From Chionoecetes opilio (lineage: Eukaryota > Arthropoda > Malacostraca > Decapoda > Majidae), in the NCBI GenBank assembly GCA_016584305.1, contig JACEEZ010017961.1, positions 1-64,000 of the forward strand: DNA of 64,000 nt. Reading direction: 5' to 3'. Below, one piece after another: positions 11,707 to 20,238 of this stretch (position 1 is its first letter; the number at the start of each line of letters is the position of its first letter). The notes under the pieces were generated by a model. It had not been told where the DNA came from, made no database searches, and was given only the letters and a program-made list of their open reading frames with translations. A program made the translations under genes and the position numbers.

Positions 11707-13560
11707 CCTACAGCGCCGTCAGGCAGTGACCTCCAGGAGTGGGATGGTAGGCCCTGGAGGTTAAACTTGAGGGCTGTGATGGTTGGCCCTTGCCGTGGTG
11801 GCGCTGACAGAATTTCTATAGGGGACGCCTGTGATTAGAGGCTCATGCTGCCCCCGTGTCCTCCGATGCACTCGCAATCGAAGGTAGAGTTAATGGGCAG
11901 CGTGTGGGTGTTCTTAGGCCACTCAAAGGTGCAGAGAAAGTTTTTAAGTGGATTTTACAGCCCTCATCAAGGATCGAACTCGGATCACCGAGAACGCCAC
12001 TCGGAGACTTCTTCTTCTTGTGACCTTTTCTGCTTAGTATCACTTTTTAGGTCGTCTGTCAAGCTCGTGCTCGAGCTTGACATATATCTTGACGCTAACC
12101 ACTCTGCTACCGCCTCCCATAAGAGACGTACGGGACACGTCTTCCTTCCTTCCTGCTTAGTATAGTATTATAATAGGCTTAGTATAGCTTGTAGTTTTTT
12201 TGTTTTTTTTTCCATTTGTTTGTGTTTTTCTCTACAGGAGCAGCCGGTGTCGCATAGATAGGTAACACCTCGAAACTAGGGGGGGGGCACTCAGTAGAGC
12301 GCATACCTCCGCCCGAATATTTCATCAATTGGTTGCTATGGCAACAGTTGTGATTATATATATTATATATATATATAATAATATAATATATATATAATAT
12401 ATTTTATATATATATAATATTTTATAATATATATTATATATATATATATTATATATATATATAAATAATTATATATATATATATAATTTTACTCAGTAGC
12501 GCATACCTCTGGTCGAATATTTCATCAATTGGTTGCCATGGCAACAGTTGTCAATAGATTTCATCCAAAATTAAATCAGTTCTTCCTTATACCAAATAGA
12601 CTTGGTATACTGAGTTTGGCCCAAATCTATTGGTAACTTTTCGAGAAATCCTGTACACTAACAAACAAACAGGCAGACAGACAGATCGGGGTGAAAACAT
12701 AACCCCTCCAACTTCGTTGGCGGAGGTAATAAGTAGCACCTTACCTTACACCCCCGCCGTTCCTCACTATTTACCACAAAATACTCCTTTATAAGTGATT
12801 AACCATGACGTGTGTGGTACTGTGGTTTCTGGAGGTACTGGAGGAGACAGGAGAGAAGAGAGGAAGGCATTGTGACAGTGTTATTGCTGTATAACACTGT
12901 CACACAACCATCAGCTGACAAGACATGTGTCAAGCTCACTCACTCAGACCAAAACAGCATCCGCTGGGTGACTCCCAACTCGAGCTCAATCTCAAGCTCC
13001 TCTCCTCCCTCCTCTTCTCTACGTTGTGTTGGCCGAAGCCACCACCCCGGGAGGCGGGTCACAAACCCTAGGCTAACACCCAGTACCCATTCACTGCTGG
13101 GTGGACAGGGGCTTGGGGCATTTTCAGGATATTTTTTGGGGGAAAAAGTGAGTCTTATAAGCTGTAAAATACGGTAGGTACACAGCCCTCAAGTTAACCT
13201 CCAGGGCCTACCATCCCACCCCTGGAGGTCACTGCCTAACAGCGCTGTAAAAAAAAAAAAAAAAAAAACGGACTAAATAAGCATTTTTACAGTGTTTTTA
13301 ATCCCCGAGTTTCGCGCTATGCCTCCGGAAGAAGGCAGGCGCAAAACTCGGGAGGGTAGTGTATAGCAAACACAACAAACACACAGCGTCTATATTACCC
13401 ACACTGTACTACCTATTCTATAGAAAAAGCATTCTGAATGAGAAAATAGCACACAAAATAACATAACTGCACATTAATTAAACATAAAACATGCATAACA
13501 AGCAAAAAAGACGTTGTAATGTAGGGGACGCCGCGTGATACAAGAGAAGGTAGTGTAGTT
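11690..13560. repeat. Composite interspersed repeat, copy B
   Basis: Direct copy of 1-1600 with the same internal order. It differs by a 455-bp insertion (12278-12730) and by a different A-rich segment near 13450-13510. The tRNA-derived SINE portion lies at about 11955-12115 on the minus strand. The final words 'gacgttgta.tgtaggggacg' match 1530-1552. Confidence 0.7.
12278..12730 (+). mobile_element. SINE/MITE-like insertion with GGCGGAGGTAA end
   Basis: Absent from copy A, where 'cacctcgaaa' runs directly into 'taagtagcacc'. It contains two copies of a unit with 'cgaatatttcatcaattggt' (12316 and 12513) separated by about 130 bp of TA repeat (12353-12487), then 'gacagacagatcgg' and the end 'ttggcggaggtaa'. 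This tail type is widespread in aquatic animal repeats. No coding frame. Confidence 0.65.
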
Positions 13561-13561
13561 G

Positions 13562-13795
13562 TCCCAAGGTTGGGGCCGCACACCTGCTAATTACCCCTAA
13601 AGGTCAGGCTACGCCATATGCTTAGTTACCCTTCAGGTCACGCCTTGCTAGGGGTGACCTGAATGCGGTTCCAAGGTTGGGGCCGCACACCTGCTAATTA
13701 CCCCTAAAGGTCAGGCCGCGCCATATGCTTAATTACCCTTCAGGTCACGCCTTGCTAGGGGTGACCTGACTGCGGTCCCAAGGTTGGGGTGACCT
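13562..13795. repeat. 107-bp tandem repeat
   Basis: 'ccaaggttgg' begins at 13564, 13671 and 13778, giving two full 107-bp units and the start of a third. Units differ at only a few bases (tacgcc against cgcgcc, gaatgcg against gactgcg). Confidence 0.9.
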
Positions 13796-13854
13796 CATTG
13801 GGGTCAACCAAATCCCCCTTTGTCCAGACCAGGAGTGGTAGGGCGCACATTTTG

Positions 13855-14000
13855 AACTTGATAATTTTACTCACCCCAGTTTGAATGTCGTATCATTGGA
13901 TTTTCGATCTCGTATGTTGAAAACAGACCCTAATTTACACATCTCGTATCATCGGATTCTCGTATACCAAATGCTCGTATAACGGGACCTCCCTGTACTT
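13855..14000. repeat. pogo/Tigger-like terminus
   Basis: Cleanest copy of the end described at 1180-1345 and 3600-3750; it ends 'cgtataacgggacctccctgta'. Used as the reference for judging homopolymer expansion at 3600. Confidence 0.5.
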
Positions 14001-15150
14001 AAAAACTAGCTTTTTTCCAGTTTTTCTTTAATAACTTCGCCACTATTGTACCGAATTTAATAAACAATATTTCATTGGAAAGAGAAGTGAAGATGTGATT
14101 TTCTGATCTTTTTTTTTTTTTTTTCTATTTGGGTAATAATTGCAAAAATTAATAAATACATTTACGAGAACCAAAAAAGAAAAAAAAATCCTAACACTTA
14201 AAAGGAATGAAATTCAAAATTCTTAAAAGATCAATCGTTTGGATATGTTGTAATGCATATTTGGACATTTTTTCCTCAGTGCAAGTCATTGGATAAGAAT
14301 GTATTATGATCAAATTTCTTGAAAAAAAAAATTGCAGTTATGTATCGACCTATGTGTCTGAAAATGAGCTAGGATTATTTCGGCATTAGCATACCTTTGA
14401 CTTTAAAAAAAATCATGACAATACACTGATAATTAAGAAATGGTGTGACGCTCCCCTTAACACATGAATGATTTGAAGTTATGAACGAAATTGCTTGGAA
14501 AAAATGTAAGTATGAAAACAAAATATATTTACAACCAGCAAGCATATATACATTTTTTATACAGTCCATAAAAAAAAAAAACCTTATATGTTCTGGGTAT
14601 GCACAGAGCAGGTTGGTTTACATTTAGACAGCTAAAACATTTTGAAAATTTATAAATATTTTGCTGTGTAATATACTGCACATCATTTTGTGTTGCTTAG
14701 AGGCAAAAATACAGCATATTGCCCAGAAGACGTGGTGCTAGTGGTAGCGCTGGTGCTTCTAATGCTAACATATGTATAAAATCTATAACATTAGAAACTA
14801 AACTAGACATCTAGTGACAATCATGCGCGCTCCTTACCATGTAACCTTGGCGACACCTCTCAGCCACCATTTTGTCGCCTCAAGTCCTCTTATATTTTAT
14901 GATGGCCCACTTCTAAATATGATTTTACTTATATACTTATGTACCATATTTTTTGTGTATAAAATGCACCTTTGTATAAGACGTACCTCTATTTTCAAGA
15001 CTAACTTCATGGGAATTAGTTTTCCAGTTTTCATACATTTTTCAACAGCATAATTTTTATCTACACATTAATTAACATAATCTTTTATTATTCTTTAGTA
15101 TAGTAGTTTATTCAAATGAGACTGCACATATTGGGATGCAGGGCAGCATA
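14000..15150. other. AT-rich region, no gene recognised
   Basis: The 14375-14569 (minus) and 14814-15053 (plus) frames are hydrophobic, AT-driven and match no family I know. Poly-T/poly-A runs are present. Nothing else supportable. Confidence 0.35.
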
Positions 15151-15164
15151 GGACAAATTCTCTA

Positions 15165-15270
15165 AAACGACTTAGATAGTGGGATTAGCAAGTTTGCTGA
15201 TGATACTAAGGTAGGTAGGATTATTAGATCACAGTCTGATGTAAACATATTACAAGGAGACTTAGATAAA
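15165..15270 (+). pseudogene. CR1-like RT fragment (FADD box)
   Basis: About 35 codons read SGISKFADDTKVGRIIRSQS then DVNILQGDLDK. This is the catalytic motif-C region of a CR1-type reverse transcriptase and is nearly the same peptide as in the minus-strand copy at 53100-53230. Truncated on both sides. Confidence 0.75.
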
Positions 15271-16265
15271 TAAAATGAGTAGGTAGTCCGAGTCGCACCC
15301 CCGACCCGGTTTTGCCGGGGTGCCCAACCACGCACACCCCTCCAATGCCGACACAGGGGGGTAGTCTGCCTATGACGAGTGCGGGGCAAAGCCCTTGGGA
15401 GTCCCGCATTCTGAATCAAGTGGGAGGGCCCCTAGCCCATCTTTTTCTTGTGGGGGTGGCCGGGGCAATGCCTGCCCGTTGAATCACTCCTGGGATAAAC
15501 CTTTCGGAGAGTTCTACGTATGGGCTCCTGAAACATTCTGAGCCTCTCAGACGATCATCGACTACCTCTCCTATCGGGCGAGCTCAGTAGGCTGAGGGTG
15601 GATATAGTAGGACTCTCCGAGACGAGGAGGCCTGGCAGTGGCGAGACTAGTAGTGGGGGCTACACCTTCTACTGGTCCGGCATGAGCAGTGGTCACCACG
15701 TGTCCGGGGAGTAGCTATAGGCATCTCCAGCAAACTGCAGCTGGCTGTTGTTGAGGTTACTACGGTTGCTGAACGCATAATGCAGGTGAGGATGAAACAC
15801 ACACTAGGTTTCATGTCTCTTGTTGCAGTGTACGAAACTCAAGGGGAGATGTTCTACGCCAAATTCGACTCTGTATTAGACCAGTGTCATCCACGTGACA
15901 AATTCATTGTCCTGGGCGACTTCAGTATTACTACTGGCACTGTCAGAGATGGCTATGAGTTATGTGTTGGTCCCCATGGCTCCAGTACCAGAAACATTAA
16001 CAGTTCTCTCCCTCTGAATTTTGCGAGGTCCAGAAGGTCGAGAATTGCAGGTTCTTGGTATCAGAGACCAGAGCTGCACAGCTGGACATGGTATAGTAAT
16101 GCCGGAGGGTAGCTAAGGAGATCGACCACATCCTCGTTAATACTAGTTGGAGGATTCTCCAGAACTGCAGGGTTTACTGGAGTGCTGAGTTCTTTGCAGC
16201 TGATCACAGACTTGTTGTTTCACACTTAAGCTTCATGTCAAGTCCAGAAAAAATCTCAAGAGGTA
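15270..16265 (+). pseudogene. RTE-like non-LTR element, 5' part with endonuclease
   Basis: GC-rich leader (15280-15640), then an AP-type endonuclease. Visible parts are SGHHVSG, FIVLGDFSITTGTVRDGYEL, LNFARSRRSRIAGSWYQRPE, WTWYS, KEIDHILVNT and ADHRLV. The usual GDFN catalytic motif reads GDFS, so the copy is probably inactive, and a stop near 16110 breaks the frame. This domain type is often annotated as craniofacial-development-protein-2-like in invertebrate genomes. The RT half of a similar element lies at 49802-51442. The copy is truncated after the endonuclease. Confidence 0.75.
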
Positions 16266-16790
16266 AGGAGTGTTGGCTTGTTTATACTCGCCAACTGCTC
16301 CGAGGCTTCAGAGTCGGCGGCAAGGTTCAACAGAGTCGACAGCGGGCCTGCCTTGTTACTGAGCGTGAGGTTCCTGCCTGGCCGTCACTTCAGCCAGCCA
16401 CACTACTTATATTCATACCTGCACTACAATAATTGCACTTGTTAATATTCTGCTGCACAAGTAAAGTTTTGCACCTAGGTTCTGTTTAAGTGACCTTATA
16501 ACATGGCGCAGTGAAAACATGAGCAGCGTATACACTAGGGTCCCACATAAAAGAGATATTGGTTGATAAACAAGTCGTTTTATGTGAATTCACTCTATGT
16601 TGAAACACATAACCTATGGGAAAAATTGATATTGGTCGATAGGTCCTCCCGTGCATACCCGTACATTTCTACTCATTCACACCCATGCATATCAAAACAT
16701 ATATAAATGATAAGTTATGCATATAAATGTTTGAAATAGGCATATTGTTGCTTACCTTAATCTAATAGGGATTATCTATAGGGGGCGAGG
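16265..16790. other. Possible LTR end and primer-binding site; otherwise unassigned
   Basis: 16380-16520 contains an AAGTAAAG-type signal and then 'ttataacatggcgcagtgaa'. This resembles the junction of an LTR end with a TGGCGC-type primer-binding site. No second LTR or pol frame is linked to it in this window, so the call is tentative. 16520-16790 shows nothing recognisable. Confidence 0.3.
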
Positions 16791-17200
16791 GTTCCGAGGC
16801 ATCTTGGAGGTAAACTCATCGTCACATCGGTCAGGGCTCGCACGATTACAGCTGATAACTTGTAAACAAACTCACAACGACGAAAGTTGCTCCTGGTGCA
16901 GGAACGTCACTGAGACTATTGAATACTTTCTGCTGCAGTCTCTGCGCTTCCACTCCCACCGTGTAGTGCTAGTCTCAACTCCTCACCCTGAACATCACCA
17001 CCTTTGACCTGCCCCACCCTGCTGGCGGCGGCTGGCGTCCGCCCCTCACGGCAACACGCTGCAATCCGCCTCACCTGTGCCTTCCTGAGGAAGACAGGTC
17101 ACTACCGTGCCTGTGATAGCATCATAGGACATCACCAGAGCTCATAGTGTTCCCCAAGGGATCCTCGCAGCCCTATAACAACAACAACAACAACGAAAGT
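16790..17200 (+). pseudogene. I-like non-LTR element, 3' end with (CAA)n tail
   Basis: Translation gives SCSWCRNVTETIEYFLLQS, a CxxC...H...C zinc-finger-like end typical of I/Jockey-group ORF2, followed after a frameshift by a RLTCAFLRKTG-like C-terminus near 17065-17100. The 3' UTR ends in five AAC repeats at 17176-17195. The same 3' end lies inverted at 19935-20130. Confidence 0.65.
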
Positions 17201-17344
17201 GTACCGTCGAATGAAAGCCATCAATAAATTACGATAACTGATGATATTGTGAATAGATCCACAACATATATCCTTCACATGAGTTTTTTTTGGTAATAAT
17301 GGACGAGAAATGCGTGGTCGCATTACCGCCATTTACTGGGGTGA

Positions 17345-17545
17345 GCCCACACACACGCCTACACACCGACACCCTTCCCACACAGACGCCTGCACACACG
17401 CCTCCTTCCCACACACAGAGGGCCCTTTCTTCCCACACACACGCCTGCACATCGACACCCTTCCCACACACACGTCTGCACACCGACACCCTTCTTACAC
17501 ACACACGCCCTCCACACACGTGTGTGTGTGTGTGTGTGTGCAGGA
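17345..17545. repeat. CA-rich minisatellite
   Basis: Units of about 27-36 bp such as 'cacccttcccacacacacg' and 'cctgcacaccgacaccc' repeat five or six times and end in pure (GT)n at 17520-17541. Frames over it on both strands are repeat artefacts. Confidence 0.8.
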
Positions 17546-17611
17546 AGGGTGTTGGTGCGCAGGCGTGTGAGTGAGAAGGAGGCGTGTGTGCAGGCGTGTG
17601 TGGTGGGAAGA

Positions 17612-17895
17612 GTGTCAGTCACAGCGACAGATTCACTGTCTGACACCGAAGTACAATCGCTCATCATAACATTTGCCGACAGGTGTCAGACAGAGTGTTG
17701 CGGGCGTCCCTGTTCTGACGTCATCAATAACAGTCGTAGCCCTGTTGGAGGGAAGATTTTTTTTTTCGCGCGCTTTTTACAAAATTCGTGTTTTTACGGA
17801 AATAAGGCCTGGAAATCAATTATTTTTGGTGGATTAGGTGTTTTGAATGTACATTCACATAATTAGGCAAAAAAAAATGGGTCTGGACGATTACT
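17612..17895 (-). mobile_element. TTAA-inserting element, one end
   Basis: Reverse-complement homologue of 24132-24430, sharing 'cgattgtacttcggtgtcag', 'ctccaacagggct' and 'ggtggattaggtgttttgaa'. It ends with the terminal inverted repeat CGATTACT directly followed by TTAA at 17896-17899. The opposite terminus is missing, so this copy is truncated. Confidence 0.7.
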
Positions 17896-17899
17896 TTAA

Positions 17900-18042
17900 A
17901 GTATCGCGGGAAATTTAAGCGATACTTGAGTTGCGATACTTATACTCCGCTACTTTGCTATGCTTTGCGATACTGCGATACTTTTTTGGCGTGTGCGATA
18001 GTATCGCAGTATCGCACTAAGTATCGCCCTCGCCCACCTCTG
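17900..18042. mobile_element. hAT-like terminus with AGTATCGC subterminal repeats
   Basis: Read from the right the end is CAGAGGTGGGCGAGGGCGAT, a typical hAT terminal motif (CAGAGGTGGGC). Inside it about nine copies of AGTATCGC or its complement are packed into roughly 130 bp. Arrays of short words near hAT ends are usually transposase-binding sites, an inference here. The left end is not identified with confidence; the element appears split by the TTAA insertion. Confidence 0.6.
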
Positions 18043-18819
18043 GAAAATTAGTCAGTTCTCAGAAAATGACCACGCAGTCCTCGTCCATTACAGTATTACC
18101 AAAAAATTTTATTTTTATAAATTTGTCATCACTTTATCGAATAGCAAATAACACTTTTTTGAGGTTTGCACAGTAAAAAATATCTCTATTAGGAAAAGCA
18201 TCACACATTAGGAGAACATAAATCGAACTTGTCTGAAAATCTTGTAACAGACATAACAAAAATTTTACCAAGTAGCCTAACCTAAATTAGGGATAAAAGG
18301 GGGGATAACTGCAAAATTATGCATTTCCGATGATTTCTAATGTGACCATCATTCTTAACCACACAAAATACATAGGAAAAGAGTATTTGGTTATAATGGA
18401 CGAGAATTTCGCGGTAGCTACCGACCTTAATACTCACGTTTTCTAGTATATTTTTTTTGCTCAGTATTCTGTACAGTACTAATCTACTTCCGCATAAATA
18501 CAAAAATTATGCTATTATTGCAATTATTCTTTTGTTGTCTATAGCGCACACAGACACATCCTCCTCCATCCAACTCTATTTGGACACTGACCGAGTGACG
18601 CAATATGTGCGACCTTCCAATTTCTCTGACGGATCAAGAGACTGACAGTCTAGCCAATGACAGACTCTGAAAATTAGCCAATGACAGGCTCGCATTTTTT
18701 TCTTTTGGGCCAATCAGTCACGCAAGTTTCGGGTGCTAATCAAAGGCTCTTAATTAAAACAAAGGTACTACATTTAAATTGGGTAAAGTCGGTTACCGCT
18801 GATTAGTAAGCTAGTTGAA

Positions 18820-19029
18820 ATGGAGTGGGTAGGATGCTCTGTTAATGAGGTCCGTATCATCCAATTATACCTTGACAAAGACATAAAGACACTGAAAACG
18901 TTTGAAGAGCACGGTGTCATACCAACTAAGAGGAAGTGTGGTAACTGCAGGCGAGAGCTGTCTGTAACCAAATCAGTCGTGATTTTCAATGCAATAAGCG
19001 ATTCAGCCCCAAGGCGAAGTCAAGCATGA
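18820..19029 (+). pseudogene. Merlin/IS1595-type transposase N-terminal fragment
   Basis: Sixty-nine residues. Residues 1-25 include VNEVRIIQLYLD, and residues 28-45 read FEEHGVIPTKRKCGNCRR, the first CxxC of the zinc ribbon that opens IS1595-type transposases. The frame then loses the second half of the ribbon and the whole DDE catalytic domain, so it cannot be active. It lies inside TIRs with an 8-bp duplication, which supports the family call; alone the match would be weak. Confidence 0.5.
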
Positions 19030-19106
19030 CCCAACCACCATTTTCCATCACTTCCTACGGAAAATCGCTCGCTGCTTCCCACCACCTCAGTAGGTAAGAG
19101 TGTTAA

Positions 19107-19220
19107 GGTTAGGTTAGGTTAGGTATACTTAGTAGTTAAGGTTAGGTTAGGTTTCATTTAAACTTATAAGGTTAGGTTAGGTATACTTTGTGGTTAAGGT
19201 TAGGTTAGGTTTCATTAAAA
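19107..19220 (+). repeat. TTAGG-like array inside Merlin-like element
   Basis: Tandem GGTTA words (GGTTAGGTTAGGTT) alternate with 'tatactt.gtggttaa' and 'tttcattaaaa' spacers in about four ~35-bp higher-order units. The related element at 42.8-43.1 kb has the same arrangement with more units. Confidence 0.85.
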
Positions 19221-19934
19221 TCTATATGACCCTGACTAATTTTTCTCGGCCAAGTTTTAGTGCTTTTTCTGATGGAGATACAGTGCTTTTAATGGAAACG
19301 GTACAGTAAAATTCGGTGATCTTTTTTTCTTCTTTTTTAACTATGGTTTTGCGCAAAATAAAACTATCACCATTAGAAAAGCACGTATTTTAGGCCAGGA
19401 AAAACTAGTCAGTGTCTCTGAAAAAGACCGCGAAATCCTCGTCCATTATTACCGAGTATTTTTAAACTCATACACAATTATTGGTTGAAAGTACCAAAAT
19501 ACCTGTGCTTTTAGGAACACTGACCTTAACCCCAGAGCATCGTCTTGGTACGAAGACCGTTTTTTCTCGCAATTGAAAACGGATTGGTTTCTGCGACAAA
19601 AACACAACAAGCTTGGTAGGGGCCGAAATAATAATCAGTCCAAAACATTGCAAACAATATCACAAGGCAGTATAACACACATTTCAGCAAGTGTTATTGG
19701 AGTGGTCTTCGTAATCCAAGACGGTGCTTGGACGACAAAAACACGGCTCAGGTGGTCACCCTGTCACCGAGGGAGGTTGCAGCTTCTTGCAGGTGGGTTT
19801 GTGCCTGGGCCAATGTTGCTGTTGTTGTTGTTGTTGAAGGGCAGTGATGTCGAAGTCGACGATATTCAATGCTGGTACTCTAACTCTCGGCCAATGTTGG
19901 TACTCTCCAAAGGACCGGTAACTCCTTGTTCTTA

Positions 19935-20130
19935 TTGTTGTTTTAGGGCTGCGAGGATCCCTTGGGGAACACTATGAGCCCTGGTGAGGTCCTATGATGC
20001 TATCACAGGCGCTGTAGTTGACTTGTCTTCCTCAGGAAGGCACAGGTGAGGCGGATGACGGCGTGTTGCCGAGAGGGGGGAACACCAGCCGCCGCCAGCA
20101 GGGTGGGCAGGTCAAAGGTGTTGACGTTCA
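19935..20130 (-). pseudogene. I-like non-LTR element, truncated 3' end
   Basis: Minus-strand words encode an ALNVNTFDLP...RLTCAFLRKT-like C-terminus followed by a 3' UTR ending in TTG/GTT runs (the complement of (CAA)n) at 19935-19945. It is homologous to 16990-17195. The larger I-group element at 20144-27136 inserted at its 5' side. Confidence 0.6.
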
Positions 20131-20238
20131 GGGCGATGAGTTGTTGTTGTTGTTGTTGGGAGTTTGATGGGGCCATGTAGGCTGTGGTGCCACAGCCTCT
20201 AGTGCCCCGAAGGTGTAGGATGCAAATGAATCAGCAGG

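Larger units (their letters stand above)
17292..18100. mobile_element. Merlin-like DNA transposon remnant, invaded by hAT and TTAA elements
   Basis: Outer inverted repeats are GGTAATAATGGACGAG at 17292 and its complement ending ATTACC at 18100, both followed inward by a GCGTGGTC-type stretch. These TIRs match the copy at 18389-19453. The interior is replaced by a CA-rich minisatellite (17345-17545), a TTAA-element end (about 17612-17895) and a hAT-like end (about 17900-18042). No clear target duplication, since both flanks are A/T runs. Confidence 0.65.
18389..19453 (+). mobile_element. Merlin-like DNA transposon with 8-bp target duplication
   Basis: Terminal inverted repeats start GGTTATAATGGACGAG (18389) and end in its near-complement CTCGTCCATTATTACC (19453). 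The flanks are the perfect 8-bp duplication GAGTATTT at 18381-18388 and 19454-19461. Merlin elements, relatives of bacterial IS1595/IS1016, make 8-9 bp duplications. The internal frame at 18820-19029 has a matching zinc-ribbon start. At 1065 bp with only an N-terminal fragment, the copy is nonautonomous. It carries a TTAGG-like array near its 3' end. Confidence 0.75.

Noticed and set aside
13562..13795. Possible regulatory array
   Set aside because: Only two full 107-bp units; simple tandem duplication explains it.
17229..17667. Cys/Val-rich and His/Thr-rich frames on both strands that look like a metallothionein or adhesin
   Set aside because: They arise from the CA-rich minisatellite; no signal peptide or conserved framework.
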